From: Mycobacterium sp. 1274761.0
Lineage (GTDB): Bacteria; Actinomycetota; Actinomycetes; Mycobacteriales; Mycobacteriaceae
Reading direction: 5' to 3'
Length of the DNA: 50,958 bases
Assembly (NCBI RefSeq): GCF_001668615.1
Contig: NZ_LZMC01000064.1
Span: forward strand, 1 to 50,958
Shown: positions 35,602 to 45,616 of the stretch, piece after piece
Position numbering within the stretch: position 1 is the stretch's first letter
Layout: every line of letters begins with the position of its first letter
Translations under genes and position numbers: made by a program
The notes under the pieces: generated by a model
Database searches by the model: none
What the model was told of the DNA's origin: nothing
Seen by the model: the letters and a program-made list of their open reading frames with translations, nothing else

Positions 35602-35617
35602 TAGAGTAATCATTCTA
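35602..35617 (+). promoter_or_regulatory. Candidate operator and -10 of the FDOR gene
   Basis: TAGAGTAATCATTCTA is palindromic at 12 of 16 positions, and TATTAT at 35616-35621 is a strong -10. The segment is distinctly AT-rich. A repressor binding here would cover the spacer. The next gene is 30 bases away. Confidence 0.4.
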
Positions 35618-35653
35618 TTATCGTCGTTAACCTAATCCTAATGGAGGAGCCGA

Positions 35654-36103
35654 ATGATGGCCGCTGTCGATTCCCGCAAGGCGCTGCGCAAGTTCAAATT
35701 CGAGCGGCAGGTCGGCCGCACGATCGTCAACCCGTTGGTCGCCGCACTCGACAGAATCGGTATCCGCGCGGCATCAGTGGTCGAGTTGGAGACCACGGGT
35801 GCCAAGACCGGTCAGCCGCGCCGAGTGCCGCTGACGGGCCGGGCCGACGACACCGGCGTCTGGGTGATCTCTCAGCACGGCAAGCGTGCCGGGTGGGCGC
35901 ACAACATTGCCGCCAACCCGAAGGTGCGGGTCCGCGTCAACAATCAATGGCGCAGCGGCACAGCGGCATTCGCCCCTGATGATGACGTGGTCGCCAGGGC
36001 CCGAAGTTTCGGCGGCCGGAGCAAACTCAGTCAGTCAGCCACCGCCATCGGCATGCGCGCCCTGCAGAGCGATCCCATCTCGGTGCGCATCACATTCGAT
36101 TGA
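35654..36103 (+). CDS. FDOR-type nitroreductase-family protein, third copy
   Basis: A 149-residue protein of the deazaflavin-dependent nitroreductase family, with TTGAKTGQPRRVPLTGR in the family position and ISQHGKRAGWAHNIAANPKV for the second motif. It is more distant from the 19552/20017 pair than they are from each other. GGAGGAG precedes ATG 35654. Single gene between the SOS-controlled HNH gene and the convergent nitronate monooxygenase, two bases away. Substrate unknown. Confidence 0.85.
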   Translation: MMAAVDSRKALRKFKFERQVGRTIVNPLVAALDRIGIRAASVVELETTGAKTGQPRRVPLTGRADDTGVWVISQHGKRAGWAHNIAANPKVRVRVNNQWRSGTAAFAPDDDVVARARSFGGRSKLSQSATAIGMRALQSDPISVRITFD

Positions 36104-36105
36104 GG

Positions 36106-37224
36106 TCAGTCCGGAAGCGAGTTGCTCAGCCGCTCGGTCGCGGCCAGATAGTCCTCGATGAATTCACGGACGACTTCACGGGCAGGTTTGACTTTGTTCA
36201 TCAGACCGACGCCCTGGCCGACGAAGTAGGTCGCCAACGCCTGTGCGCCCGGATGGCCCTGTGCGGCAAGGATATCGACGCGGCGAACCACCGGCTCGCT
36301 GAGCATCGACTGCAGCGGCAGCGGTAGCGTCTTGTGCCCACCGGGAGTCGGCTGCCATGCGTTCGTCCAATCGGAAACGAGCTGCCGGGCAGGCTTTCCA
36401 GTGCGTCCCGTGGAGCGGATGGTGTCACGTGATGTGGCCGCCAAGAACTTCTGCACGGTGTGCGGCGCGGTTTCGGCTTCTTCGGTGGTGAGCCACACCG
36501 ATCCGGTCCAGGCGCCGTCGGCGCCCATGGCAACGGCTGCGGCCATTTGGCGTCCGGTGACGATGCCGCCGGCAGCCAGCACAGGAACTGCCGCATCGAT
36601 GGCTTCGATCACTTCGGGAACCAGCACCATCGTCGTCACCTCGCCGCAATGGCCACCAGCCTCAGTGCCTTGCGCCACAATAAGATCCACACCGGCCGCG
36701 ACCTGTTTGACCGCGTGCTCCTTAGCTCCGACCAAAGCCGCGACGGGGATGCCGCGTTCCTTGCCGGCGTCGATCATGTAGTCCGGCGGTACGCCCAGGG
36801 CGTTGGCGATCAACTTGATGGGGTGGCTCATCGCCACCTCGAGCAGTTCGCGGCCGGTGTTGCCCGACAACGACGCTCCGCCGGTGAACGGTTTGGGATC
36901 CAACTCGATGTCGTGTGCGGCCAGCAGGTCGGCGATGAAGGTCCGGTAGTCGTCAGGAATGCGGCCGGCGAGGTCCGCCGACGAGAGCTTCTCGCCCTTG
37001 CCTTCGTAAGTGGCGGGCACGATCAGGTCGAGGCCGTAGGACTTGTCGCCCACTTGCTCGTCGATCCACGACAATTCCTGGTCGAGTTGTTCGGGCGTGA
37101 ACGCAGTCCCACCGAGCACCCCGAATCCACCGGCGTTGGTGACGGCTGCGACCACGTCGCGGCAATGGCTGAAGGCGAAGAGGGGGAAGTCGATGCCGAA
37201 CTGGTCACAAATCGCGGGCTTCAC
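36106..37224 (-). CDS. Nitronate monooxygenase-family flavoprotein
   Basis: A 372-residue FMN-dependent TIM-barrel enzyme of the 2-nitropropane dioxygenase family, which oxidises nitronates or acts on related activated carbons. Blocks include FPLFAFSHCRDVVAAVTNAGG, shown in part as VTNAGGFGVLGG, VDLIVAQGTEAGGHCG and PVLAAGGIVTGRQMAAAVAMG, the phosphate-binding loop. The start is GTG 37224. Thirteen bases separate it from the hydrolase upstream, and its stop nearly touches that of the convergent FDOR gene. Confidence 0.88.
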   Translation of the reverse strand: MKPAICDQFGIDFPLFAFSHCRDVVAAVTNAGGFGVLGGTAFTPEQLDQELSWIDEQVGDKSYGLDLIVPATYEGKGEKLSSADLAGRIPDDYRTFIADLLAAHDIELDPKPFTGGASLSGNTGRELLEVAMSHPIKLIANALGVPPDYMIDAGKERGIPVAALVGAKEHAVKQVAAGVDLIVAQGTEAGGHCGEVTTMVLVPEVIEAIDAAVPVLAAGGIVTGRQMAAAVAMGADGAWTGSVWLTTEEAETAPHTVQKFLAATSRDTIRSTGRTGKPARQLVSDWTNAWQPTPGGHKTLPLPLQSMLSEPVVRRVDILAAQGHPGAQALATYFVGQGVGLMNKVKPAREVVREFIEDYLAATERLSNSLPD

Positions 37225-37237
37225 CTGTCCAGTATCG

Positions 37238-38026
37238 CTACCGCACGCCCACCTCTGACAGGAAGTCGCCGACTTCGGCGAGCATGCCTGGGCCGTCGAC
37301 CAACTCCGGATCGTTGTGGCCGGTTCCAGGCACCAATAGGTAGCGCTTCGGGTCGGGCGCCACGCCGTAGAGCTTTCGGCTCAATGACTCGGGCACGACG
37401 TCATCGCGATCGCCGGCGATCACCATGACGGGTGCGGTCACCCACCCGATCCGATCGATGGACGCGAAGCGGTCGATGAGCAGCCACCCGACCGGCAGCC
37501 ACGGGTAATGCACCTTGCCGACGTCGGCCAGCGAGGTGAACGGCGAACGGAGGATCAGTGCGGCCGGGGGGCGCTCCTGAGACAGGCCGATGGCGACGGC
37601 AGCGCCGAGCGATTCGCCGAAGTAGACGATGCGGCGGGGGTCGACCTCGGACTGTTTCGCGAGCCAGGCCTGCGCGGCCTTCGCGTCGAGCGCCAGCCCT
37701 TCCTCCGACGGGGCGCCGGGGTTGCCGCCGTAGCCGCGGTAATCGAACAACAGGACCGACAGGCCGAGCCGGGCCAGGCCGCTGGCGAGCATCGCCCGCC
37801 CTGACCGGTCTCCGCCGTTGCCGTTGAACACGACGACGGCGGGCCCTGGCACGGCTTCGGCGGTCGGCAAATACCAAGCGCCCAAGCGCTTTCCATCCTC
37901 GGTGTCGAGCACGATGTCTCGAGCGCCAGGCAGGACGCTCGCCGCCGAAGGCACCGGGCCGGGCGACGGAAAGTAGATCAGCCGTCGCTGCTGCGTCCGG
38001 ATCGCGACGATCAGTGCGGAAGCCAC
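37238..38026 (-). CDS. Alpha/beta hydrolase with N-terminal anchor
   Basis: A hydrolase of the BEM46/DUF1749-like group, 262 residues from GTG 38026. The oxyanion region VVFNGNGGDRSGR, the nucleophile elbow YFGESLGAAVA (Ser), AGDRDDVVP (Asp) and GTGHNDPEL (His) make a complete triad. The frame before 38026 continues as a hydrophobic run (ILAAALIVTLVASALIVAI) that looks like a membrane anchor, so the true start may be an uncommon codon such as ATT at 38056, just after the PE-PPE gene stop. Confidence 0.83.
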   Translation of the reverse strand: MASALIVAIRTQQRRLIYFPSPGPVPSAASVLPGARDIVLDTEDGKRLGAWYLPTAEAVPGPAVVVFNGNGGDRSGRAMLASGLARLGLSVLLFDYRGYGGNPGAPSEEGLALDAKAAQAWLAKQSEVDPRRIVYFGESLGAAVAIGLSQERPPAALILRSPFTSLADVGKVHYPWLPVGWLLIDRFASIDRIGWVTAPVMVIAGDRDDVVPESLSRKLYGVAPDPKRYLLVPGTGHNDPELVDGPGMLAEVGDFLSEVGVR

Positions 38027-38066
38027 CAGCGTGACGATAAGCGCCGCGGCGAGAATCCGCCGCTGT

Positions 38067-39527
38067 CTACTTCGTGTCGTTGTCGTTGGTGTTGGTCTTC
38101 GACGCTGGCTTTACCGCTGGCTTCGGGTGGACGGCCTCCGCGAACTTCTTCAGTGAAGAGTTGAAGTCATCGGAGATTTTCTTCAACGGCTTGGGCTGAG
38201 CGGTGGAAGTCGATGACGAACCGCCACCGGTCGTGTTGCCAGGGGAGAGCCGGTTGACGTTGTTGTTGTTCGGTGCTGGCGCGTTTGCCGGGTTCACCGC
38301 CGAAACCGAATTCGTCAACGAAGAAAGCCCAGGCAATTTGCCGATCTCTCCGAGAGGCTTGGTGACGAGCCTGGTCGGGTCGGTGATGTCCTGAACCGCC
38401 GTCGCGGTCCCGTCGCCCACTCCGTCCTGAGCGTCCTGCGCCAGGTCTCCGGCGTTCAAAGCCGACAGTGAGGAGAAGGGCTTCATCGGCCGTTCGATCC
38501 TTGGGTTCGCCGGAATTGCTTCGTGACCCTCGACTCCAAGCCCGTCGTTATATCCCGCATTCACCAAGTCGGTCATTGTCGGATCAATTGCGTCGGCGAT
38601 GATGTCGCCGCCCGGGATGAGACGCAGTGGCCGGGTCAGAGGCAGGTTGTCCTCCTCCACGGTCACAAAGGTCGTGGTGCCGCCGACTGGCTGTCCAGGT
38701 ATGCGATTTCCATTCTGGTCGAGGACAGGCTTGCCTTGATCGTCGACTTCGTAGTTGACAATCTGGCCATCCTTGACGATGTAGTGCCTACCGGGTTCCA
38801 GAGTCACGGGCGTGCCGTCCGTCTGGTGGAGCACTACCGGATCGCCCGGATTTTTCTGTGTGATGTCCAGCGCCCTGGATTCTGCTCCGTAATCGAATGC
38901 GTAGGCCGCCAGGCTGTTGCCCAGGGCGAAAGGATTGAGCGGATCGACGGGGGCATCGGAGTTGATGTTGTATTCATAGGCGACATCCAAGACGGGTCCG
39001 CCTACTGCAAGGTCGCTTGGCGTGGGATCCGCCGTCGTGAGAAGCAGAGGCGCGAAGGGGTAATAAGTAGTCCAGAAGCCTCCGCCGGCCCGGTTTGTGT
39101 TGTTATCAAGGATGACCAGGCCAATGTGGTCGCGATCAGCTTGGCTTAACTCGCTCAGTGCGGTCCCGGCTTGCCCGGCGCCCCAGCCGGAAGCGGTGAC
39201 ACCGGTCTTCGTCGGGTCAGTCCTGTGCGAAGCGATCGCATTCGCGATCCCTTGCGGACCTAACAGGAACGGCACCACCTGCTGCTGGCCGTAGACCTGG
39301 GTCCAGTCCGTCCCGTAATACGACGAGCCGGCGAAGAACTGCGACGTCGAATTGGCGGCCGACACCAGTGCCATCAGTTGCACGTCCGGCGCGACCGCGG
39401 CGGTTGTGCCCGTCATGACGGCGGTCGACAAGCCGGTGGCACTGATCGCCGCGGCTGCGAAACCGGTACTGCCGCGCTTCGCGACGGTCGATGCGACCCC
39501 CGAACGCTTGCGGTGCTTTCCAGACAT
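38067..39527 (-). CDS. PE-PPE domain protein lacking the usual catalytic serine
   Basis: A 486-residue exported protein. After a basic start and an Ala/Thr-rich hydrophobic segment (AAAISATGLSTAVMTGTTAAV) it has a PE-PPE domain with the typical SYYGTDWTQVYGQQQ and DRDHIGLVILDNNTNRAGGG and GNSLAAYAFDYGAESRALDI. The alpha/beta-hydrolase elbow, normally GxSxG (GYSQG), reads GWGAG, so the nucleophile is missing by sequence. The C-terminal 120 residues are low-complexity, Asn/Ser/Lys-rich. GGAGGGG precedes ATG 39527. There is no PE or PPE N-terminal module. Confidence 0.83.
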   Translation of the reverse strand: MSGKHRKRSGVASTVAKRGSTGFAAAAISATGLSTAVMTGTTAAVAPDVQLMALVSAANSTSQFFAGSSYYGTDWTQVYGQQQVVPFLLGPQGIANAIASHRTDPTKTGVTASGWGAGQAGTALSELSQADRDHIGLVILDNNTNRAGGGFWTTYYPFAPLLLTTADPTPSDLAVGGPVLDVAYEYNINSDAPVDPLNPFALGNSLAAYAFDYGAESRALDITQKNPGDPVVLHQTDGTPVTLEPGRHYIVKDGQIVNYEVDDQGKPVLDQNGNRIPGQPVGGTTTFVTVEEDNLPLTRPLRLIPGGDIIADAIDPTMTDLVNAGYNDGLGVEGHEAIPANPRIERPMKPFSSLSALNAGDLAQDAQDGVGDGTATAVQDITDPTRLVTKPLGEIGKLPGLSSLTNSVSAVNPANAPAPNNNNVNRLSPGNTTGGGSSSTSTAQPKPLKKISDDFNSSLKKFAEAVHPKPAVKPASKTNTNDNDTK

Positions 39528-39650
39528 GAGCCCCTCCGTAACCCCGACCTGATTGATGCTGCTGGTCACGAACGGCCCAGACGAGCAAACGTTAACACGC
39601 CGCAACATCCGCGGCCATCCATTACGCGCAAACTTCTAAAGGCGCGCTGG

Positions 39651-40682
39651 TTAACCCCGCAGCGGCGCGTAGGCGAACTCCCGCAGACCATCGCGCGGGT
39701 CTACGACAGCGTGAAAGCCCAGCAACTCCGCGGCACGCGCAGGGCTGGCCACAATGTGCCGGACGTCGCCGCTACGGTACTGGCCCGTCACCACCGGCGG
39801 CGCCTCCCCGCGCGCCTCGCACAACTCGGTCGCCACCTCGAGGATCGAAATCGGTTTGCCCGAACACACGTTGGCGGCGTGGAAGCCCGTGAGATCCGCT
39901 TCCACCGACGCCACATTCGCGGCGGCGACATCGTCGACGTGAACGAAGTCGCGCATCTGCCCACCGTCTTCGAAAACCCTTGGCACATCGCCCGCTTCAA
40001 GCTGTGAGCGGAAGATCGCCGCCACCCCTGAATACGGAGTGTCTCGCGGCATGTTCGGCCCGTACACGTTGTGATAACGCAGCGCGACCACCGAACCCCC
40101 GGTCGCCTCGGCCCACGCCAGCGCGTAGTTCTCCTGCGCCAGCTTGCTCGCCGCATACAGGCTGCGCGGCCGCAACGGCGCATCCTCGTCGACCAACTGC
40201 CACTGCAACTCTTCTGCCCCGATCGGACAGTGGTGCTCGAAGACGCCTGCATCCAGATCCGCCCGCGTACGTGGCAATGGGTCGACGATGCCGTGCCCGG
40301 CGCATCGGTACCTGCCCTGGCCGTACACCACCATCGACGACGCCAGCACCAGCCGCTGACAACCGCTGGCGAACATCTCCGCCAACAGGACCGCTGTGCC
40401 GAAATCGTTGTGGCTGCCATAGGACGGCGCGTCTGCCGCGTCCACCCCAGCACCCACCACCGCCGCCTGGTGGCACACCACGTCGATGCCGTCGAGCAGC
40501 GACGCCACAGTCGCCGCGTCGCGCACGTCCACCCGCTGCACTCCCTCTGGCGGCTCGGCGTTGACACCGTGTGCCGCCGCAAGCATCGCGTCAATGCCGA
40601 CGACGTCGTGGCCCGCCTCGGCGAGCGCGGCTGCCACCCGTGACCCGATGAAACCGGCAGCGCCCGTCAGCAGCACCCTCAT
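39651..40682 (-). CDS. NAD-dependent epimerase/dehydratase (GalE3-like)
   Basis: A 343-residue extended [23 protein letters not shown] is the NAD-binding start, [10 protein letters not shown] and [15 protein letters not shown] give the catalytic Ser/Tyr/Lys, and [12 protein letters not shown] follows. UDP-sugar epimerase or dehydratase activity is likely. It contains a cysteine-bearing insertion ([20 protein letters not shown]). ATG 40682 overlaps the mtaP stop (ATGA). M. tuberculosis Rv0536 (galE3) has this position. Confidence 0.88.
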   Translation of the reverse strand: MRVLLTGAAGFIGSRVAAALAEAGHDVVGIDAMLAAAHGVNAEPPEGVQRVDVRDAATVASLLDGIDVVCHQAAVVGAGVDAADAPSYGSHNDFGTAVLLAEMFASGCQRLVLASSMVVYGQGRYRCAGHGIVDPLPRTRADLDAGVFEHHCPIGAEELQWQLVDEDAPLRPRSLYAASKLAQENYALAWAEATGGSVVALRYHNVYGPNMPRDTPYSGVAAIFRSQLEAGDVPRVFEDGGQMRDFVHVDDVAAANVASVEADLTGFHAANVCSGKPISILEVATELCEARGEAPPVVTGQYRSGDVRHIVASPARAAELLGFHAVVDPRDGLREFAYAPLRG

Positions 40683-41464
40683 GGCAGTTCGAAGGGCAAT
40701 TTCACACCCTCGTGCGCGAGGCAATGCGTGCACTGCCGTTCCTTGGCCACGTTGGCCGCGTTTTCTATGGCCTCATGCACCAATTTCCGAAACGGCACCA
40801 GGTTTCGCTCGAACTCGGCGAAGACGTCGACGGCGCGCACCCCTTCTCCGACCGAGACCCCGGCGTCTACATCAGTCACCAAAGCGATTGCGGCATAACA
40901 GATCTCGAGTTCGCGTGCGAGTACCGCCTCGGGATAGCCGGTCATGTTCACCAAGGTGAACCCAAGGCTTGCGAACCACTGGCTCTCGGCACGCGTCGAA
41001 AATCGCGGCCCCTGGACCACCACCATTGTCCCGCCGTCGACGACCCCGGGCAGCTCGGCGACCGCCGCTCGCAGCGTCGGACAGTACGGATCGGCGAACT
41101 CGACATGGATGCCGCCCGAATCGAAATACGTGTCCGCGCGCCCTCTCGTGCGGTCGACGAGCTGGTCGGGCACCACCATCGCGCCGGGACCCAGGTCGGG
41201 CGTCAGGCTGCCCACCGCGCACGGCCCGAAGATCCGCCGCACCCCCAGTGCGCGCAGCGCCCACATGTTGGCCCGATACGGCACCGTGTGCGGGGAGAAC
41301 TCGTGGCTGACACCGTGGCGCGGCAAAAATGCCACTTCATGGTCACCGACCGTGCCCACGGTGATCGGTGCGCTCGGTTCGCCATACGGCGTGTCCAGAT
41401 TGACGCTTCGCGCGTCCGGCCCGAAAAACGAGTAGAAACCGCTGCCGCCGATGACCCCGAGCAT
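40679..41464 (-). CDS. mtaP: S-methyl-5'-thioadenosine phosphorylase
   Basis: A 261-residue trimeric purine-nucleoside-phosphorylase-family enzyme, close to M. tuberculosis Rv0535, which cleaves methylthioadenosine with phosphate. [14 protein letters not shown], then [48 protein letters not shown] and [19 protein letters not shown] are family blocks. ATG 41464 shares one base with the stop of the upstream 70-codon gene; GTG 41467 is possible. Confidence 0.93.
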   Translation of the reverse strand: MLGVIGGSGFYSFFGPDARSVNLDTPYGEPSAPITVGTVGDHEVAFLPRHGVSHEFSPHTVPYRANMWALRALGVRRIFGPCAVGSLTPDLGPGAMVVPDQLVDRTRGRADTYFDSGGIHVEFADPYCPTLRAAVAELPGVVDGGTMVVVQGPRFSTRAESQWFASLGFTLVNMTGYPEAVLARELEICYAAIALVTDVDAGVSVGEGVRAVDVFAEFERNLVPFRKLVHEAIENAANVAKERQCTHCLAHEGVKLPFELP

Positions 41465-41676
41465 CACTCCATTGTGTCGTCGGTGCGCTCCTGCGCGCGG
41501 CGAACCCCTTCCCGAATCTCGAAGATGTCGGTGGCCAGGCCGCCGAATGCGCCGACCATGTCCCTCACGGCCGTGCTGATGATCCCCGCCACCTCGCCGA
41601 CCGTCGTCGCGACAGACTGGATGGTCTCCTGGAGGGCGTCCTTGCGAATCTCGCCCTTGCTGAGTCGGTCTTCCAT
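41464..41676 (-). CDS. Small conserved helical protein
   Basis: A 70-residue protein, largely amphipathic helix with charged ends ([32 protein letters not shown]) and a hydrophobic middle ([20 protein letters not shown]). No family is recognised. The one-base overlap with mtaP and lack of other signals support it as a real gene. It is divergent from menA by 82 bases. The ribosome site is weak. Confidence 0.6.
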   Translation of the reverse strand: MEDRLSKGEIRKDALQETIQSVATTVGEVAGIISTAVRDMVGAFGGLATDIFEIREGVRRAQERTDDTME

Positions 41677-41758
41677 GGTTATCAGTCTTCGGCCGCGAGT
41701 CGACCGGAGACAATGTGTCTGTCGTCACTGCGCGCTTCTGCGGGGCGGCCATGACACG

Positions 41759-42637
41759 ATGTCGTCCGTGGCAACTGTCGCGCAGTGGGTGGAGGGCGCC
41801 CGCCCGCGCACCCTGCCCAACGCCATCGCTCCTGTCATCGCCGGAACTGGCGCCGCGGCGTGGCTTGATGCCGCAGTGTGGTGGAAGGCATTGCTCGCGC
41901 TGGCGGTCGCCGTCGCGATGATCATCGGCGTCAACTACGCCAACGACTACTCCGACGGCGTCCGCGGCACCGACGACGTGCGTGCCGGACCTCTGCGTCT
42001 GGTCGGATCCCGCTTGGCCACACCACGTTCGGTGCTGACCGCCGCACTGGTGAGCTTTGGAGTCGCCGGGGCCTCCGGGCTGGCGCTGGCCATCGTGAGC
42101 GCGCCGTGGCTGATCGCCGTCGGCGGGGTGTGCATCGCGGGGGCGTGGCTCTATACCGGCGGCAAGAAGCCGTACGGGTACCTGGGGCTCGGTGAGGTCG
42201 CGGTGTTTGTGTTCTTCGGGCTGGTCGCGGTCCTCGGCACGCAGTACACGCAGGCGCTTCGGGTCGACTGGGTAGGCCTGGCCTTGGCGGTGGCCACCGG
42301 GTCGCTGTCGTCGGCGGTGCTGGTAGCCAACAATCTGCGCGACATCCCGACCGACAAGCAGGCCGACAAGATCACGCTGGCCGTGCGGCTCGGCGACCAC
42401 CTCACCCGGCTGCTGTATTCGGCGCTGCTGGTGGTGGCGCTGGTCGTCACGCTGCTGCTGATGCTCGCCACCCCGTGGTGTGCGGTCGGGCTGATCGCGG
42501 CGCCGTTGGCCGTGCGGGCGGCGCGGCCCATCAACGGGGGCGCGGTTGGGACGGCGCTGATCCCCGTGCTGCGGGACACTGGGCTGACGATGCTGGTGTG
42601 GTCGGTGGCGGTGACGCTAGCGCTGGCGTACGGCTAG
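41759..42637 (+). CDS. menA: 1,4-Dihydroxy-2-naphthoate prenyltransferase MenA
   Basis: A 292-residue membrane-bound UbiA-family prenyltransferase that joins a polyprenyl chain to DHNA. The two aspartate motifs are [15 protein letters not shown] and [13 protein letters not shown], and about nine helices surround them. It is close to M. tuberculosis Rv0534c. ATG 41759 or GTG 41768 may start it, the latter better aligned with the M. tuberculosis start. Its stop overlaps the convergent DUF1214 gene by four bases. Confidence 0.95.
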   Translation: MSSVATVAQWVEGARPRTLPNAIAPVIAGTGAAAWLDAAVWWKALLALAVAVAMIIGVNYANDYSDGVRGTDDVRAGPLRLVGSRLATPRSVLTAALVSFGVAGASGLALAIVSAPWLIAVGGVCIAGAWLYTGGKKPYGYLGLGEVAVFVFFGLVAVLGTQYTQALRVDWVGLALAVATGSLSSAVLVANNLRDIPTDKQADKITLAVRLGDHLTRLLYSALLVVALVVTLLLMLATPWCAVGLIAAPLAVRAARPINGGAVGTALIPVLRDTGLTMLVWSVAVTLALAYG

Positions 42638-43752
42638 GTGACGCTGGTCGGCGCGTCGGTCAGCTTGATCAGCTGTACCTCCGGTCGTGCGGGAACCTCG
42701 TCGACGAGGAACCAGCGGAAGGCGAGATTGCCGCGCGGATAGTCCAGTGTGGTAAGCGAATTCGGATGCGTCGTCGTCCCACGCGATAGCACGATCGTCA
42801 CGGAGCCGTCGGCGTTCGGCACTGCGGTGTGACCGTTGACCGAGCTGCGCGCGTCGCGGACGCCGGGTGTGGCCATGAACTGGTTCCACACCACCAGATT
42901 CCAGAAGCGGCACGTCGGCGGCCGGTGGGTGATAACGAGTGCCTCGTCTTCGTCGAGCACGAAACTGCCGTAGGCGTAGCACGCGTCGCGTGCCGACCAA
43001 CCGAAGTTCGCATCGGGCACCTGATACGGATCGGCGAATTCGTTTGCGGCCTGGGCAATCTCATGGCCGAGCGTGTGCGCGTCGTCAACCCGCGCGCCGA
43101 CGGCAAGGGGCACGATCGCGAACATGGTCCGCATCCAGGCCGCGCTCGCCCGTAGCGCGGCCGCGGTCCCTGTGTCGCTGTGGCGAAACGGATCGGGTTC
43201 CTCGAGCGCCTCGATCTGCCAGCTCACCGGGCGGCCGGTGGCCGGATCGGCCTGGTAGTCACGGGTCATCAACACGGCCGCGTCGGGCGTCGGACCCAAG
43301 TCGAACGAGAAGTTCCCGTCGGCGTCCAAGGCCCCGGAGCTGTCGAGCTCGTCGTCGCGAATGAGCGCCACGATGCGATCCGACCAGGCGCCCGGTGAGG
43401 GCTCGTTGTAGGCGGTCACGGAGAAGTAAACGCTGTCGCCCTTGTTGCCGCTGATGCGGTAGCGCCGCTTCGGGTCGACCGGACACATGAAGTAATACGC
43501 GTCGGTGTTGTCGCCGCCCCATCGGCGGTCCTGACGCGACGGTGAGTTGACCTCGATCCAGCGCGGACGGCTCGGATCGGGAAAGAGGTAGGTGTCGAAC
43601 GCGACGCCCAACGTCGTCGCGAGCATCCGGTAACCGTCGGCGATGTGCCGGTCGTCGGCGACGGCGCGGTCGCCTTCCAGAAAGGATGCATCAAGGCCGC
43701 CAAGCGTTTCCAGCAATTCCCGCCACGCCTTCGTGGACTCGTGGATGGTCAT
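42634..43752 (-). CDS. DUF1214 domain protein
   Basis: A 372-residue soluble protein with a C-terminal DUF1214 domain ([20 protein letters not shown], then [13 protein letters not shown] and [14 protein letters not shown]) and a preceding beta-rich part ([20 protein letters not shown]). DUF1214 proteins often sit in lipid or steroid catabolic loci, but no reaction is established. ATG 43752 overlaps the TetR stop (ATGA), so it is co-translated with the regulator. Confidence 0.83.
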   Translation of the reverse strand: MTIHESTKAWRELLETLGGLDASFLEGDRAVADDRHIADGYRMLATTLGVAFDTYLFPDPSRPRWIEVNSPSRQDRRWGGDNTDAYYFMCPVDPKRRYRISGNKGDSVYFSVTAYNEPSPGAWSDRIVALIRDDELDSSGALDADGNFSFDLGPTPDAAVLMTRDYQADPATGRPVSWQIEALEEPDPFRHSDTGTAAALRASAAWMRTMFAIVPLAVGARVDDAHTLGHEIAQAANEFADPYQVPDANFGWSARDACYAYGSFVLDEDEALVITHRPPTCRFWNLVVWNQFMATPGVRDARSSVNGHTAVPNADGSVTIVLSRGTTTHPNSLTTLDYPRGNLAFRWFLVDEVPARPEVQLIKLTDAPTSVT

Positions 43753-44324
43753 GCGCTGATTCCCTTCATGATCAGGGCGGCCGTGCGCTCCACCCAGCCG
43801 TCGTCGAGTTCCTGATTGCGCGTGATGATGGCCATCAGCGTCATGCCGGCGATCGCCTCAACCAGATCGGCGGCCGTCACCCCCGGCCGGACGGCGCCAC
43901 GATCCACCGCGTCCCCGAGCCAGGCGGTCATGCCTTCTGCGGTTACGTCGCCGAAGCGGCTGAGTAGCTTCGCATGCAGCGTCGGATCCGTGGCCATCTC
44001 CGCCAGCAGCCCCGGCATCGCCGCCCGCGCCGCGGCGGTGGTCAGCACGCTGGCAGTGCGTCGCACCATTTCTCGGACGTCGCCGTCCAACGACCCGGTG
44101 GCCACCAGCTCCGTCGTCTCGGAGATAGGGAACACCGCCTCGTGGACGAGATGCGCCTTGCTGGCCCAGCGACGGTAAATCGCGGGCTTGCTGGTACCCG
44201 CCCGTCGCGCGATGGCGTCGACCGACAGATCGGCATAGCCGGAAGTGCCCAACAGCTCGACGGTCGCCTGCAGCACCGAGTTGTCGATGCGCGGATCGCG
44301 AGGCCGGCCGAGGTCTGTTGTCAT
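43749..44324 (-). CDS. TetR-family transcriptional regulator
   Basis: A 191-residue regulator. The N-terminal helix-turn-helix is complete (LSVDAIARRAGTSKPAIYRRW at about 33-53, here as GTSKPAIYRRW). The rest is a helical ligand/dimer domain. It starts at ATG 44324 and is divergent from the sulfotransferase gene with a 49-base gap holding a palindrome. It probably represses itself, DUF1214 and the sulfotransferase. Confidence 0.9.
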   Translation of the reverse strand: MTTDLGRPRDPRIDNSVLQATVELLGTSGYADLSVDAIARRAGTSKPAIYRRWASKAHLVHEAVFPISETTELVATGSLDGDVREMVRRTASVLTTAAARAAMPGLLAEMATDPTLHAKLLSRFGDVTAEGMTAWLGDAVDRGAVRPGVTAADLVEAIAGMTLMAIITRNQELDDGWVERTAALIMKGISA

Positions 44325-44346
44325 TACGAAACTCAGAGTAACATAA
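44324..44346. promoter_or_regulatory. Candidate TetR operator
   Basis: A 23-bp imperfect palindrome, TTAnGnnACTC-A-GAGTnnCnTAA, matches in 8 of 11 arm positions. It lies at the start codon of the tetR gene and within the only space between the two divergent genes, the usual position for a TetR-family operator. Confidence 0.55.
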
Positions 44347-44373
44347 GTCGAACCGACGTGAGGAGGGCCGTGG

Positions 44374-45612
44374 ATGTCCGGGAAAGTCGTCTACCTCGAC
44401 GATCTCGCCGAGCCATGCTTTAGCCCCGAGGCGCAACAGATCCGCGACATGATGGCGATGATGGCGCCGGAATGCCCTCTCGACGCGGACGTGCTGCATG
44501 CGAAAGCCGTCGCCGAAACGGGACTGGATGATTTCGGACCCGACGACTACCGCGAGCGACTGAACGTGTATCTGACTGCACTACAGGAGATTACGGGCAT
44601 GCAGCCCGTCGGTATAGTCAATCACCACGCGCAGATACTGCAATGGTTGAAGAACCGACTGCTGCTCACCGATCTTTTGGCGCGCCACCCCGAGATCCAC
44701 GACATCGAACTCCAACCCCCGATCGTGATCGCGGGCCTGCCGCGAACCGGCACCACGCATCTGCACAACCTGCTCGCCGCGCCGCCGACGTTTCGCACCA
44801 TGCCGTACTGGGAGAGCAACGAGCCGTTCCCGCTGCCGTCGGAGGCTGGGATCGAGCCCGACCCGCGACGCACGCGGATGGATGTCGCCGTGGGTGTGAT
44901 GAACATCGTGATGCCGCACTTCCCGCTCATGCATGAGATGACGGCCGACCATGTTCACGAGGAAATCCAGCTGCTGGCCAACGACTTCTCGACGATGCTC
45001 TTCGAGACCCTGGCGCATGTCCCGCGCTGGCGCGACTACTACATGGCGCACGACCAGACTCCTCATTACGAATACCTCGAGACTCAGCTCAGGGCGATGC
45101 AGTTCCTGCGCGGCGGCAGGCGCTGGCTGCTCAAATCGCCGCAACATCTGGAACAGCTGCCGGTGCTAGACCGCGTGTTCCCCGGCGTCTTCGTGATTTT
45201 CACCCACCGTGACCCCGCACCCGTCGCGCTGTCGATGCTGGCGATGATCACCTACACCGCACGCATGTACTGCGAACCGGTGCCGGTCAACGAGATCGCG
45301 GTGACCTGGGTCGAGCGCTTGGCGGTAATGCTCGGCGCGCTGGTCCGCGACCGCGACACCATTCCGTCGCAGCGGTCGATCGACGTGCGCTTTGACGAGT
45401 TCATGTCCGACGAGCAGGCCGTCGTCTCCGCGGTGTACGACAAGGCCGGGGAGGTGCTCGACGGCGACGCCCGCGCTGCGGTCGCCGAGTACCTGGCCGC
45501 TCATCAGAGGGGCCGGCTCGGCACCGTAGCGACCTCACCCGAGATGTTCGGCCTGCACGAGCGCGCCCTGCGGGACCCCTTCGCCGCCTATGTCGCGCGC
45601 TTTCTATCCTGA
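44374..45612 (+). CDS. Sulfotransferase family protein
   Basis: A 412-residue PAPS-dependent sulfotransferase of the bacterial long type. The 5'-phosphosulfate loop is IVIAGLPRTGTTHLHNLL, the 3'-phosphate segment is FVIFTHRDPAPVALSM with the conserved RRWLLKSPQHLEQLP before it. Mycobacteria sulfate glycolipids and menaquinone derivatives with other members; the acceptor here is unknown. GAGGAGGG lies upstream of ATG 44374. Confidence 0.9.
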   Translation: MSGKVVYLDDLAEPCFSPEAQQIRDMMAMMAPECPLDADVLHAKAVAETGLDDFGPDDYRERLNVYLTALQEITGMQPVGIVNHHAQILQWLKNRLLLTDLLARHPEIHDIELQPPIVIAGLPRTGTTHLHNLLAAPPTFRTMPYWESNEPFPLPSEAGIEPDPRRTRMDVAVGVMNIVMPHFPLMHEMTADHVHEEIQLLANDFSTMLFETLAHVPRWRDYYMAHDQTPHYEYLETQLRAMQFLRGGRRWLLKSPQHLEQLPVLDRVFPGVFVIFTHRDPAPVALSMLAMITYTARMYCEPVPVNEIAVTWVERLAVMLGALVRDRDTIPSQRSIDVRFDEFMSDEQAVVSAVYDKAGEVLDGDARAAVAEYLAAHQRGRLGTVATSPEMFGLHERALRDPFAAYVARFLS

Positions 45613-45616
45613 CGAG

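Noticed and set aside
40712..41758. Upstream extension of the menA frame
   Set aside because: It lies antisense to mtaP and the 70-codon gene and reads as arginine-rich sequence; menA homology begins at about 41768.
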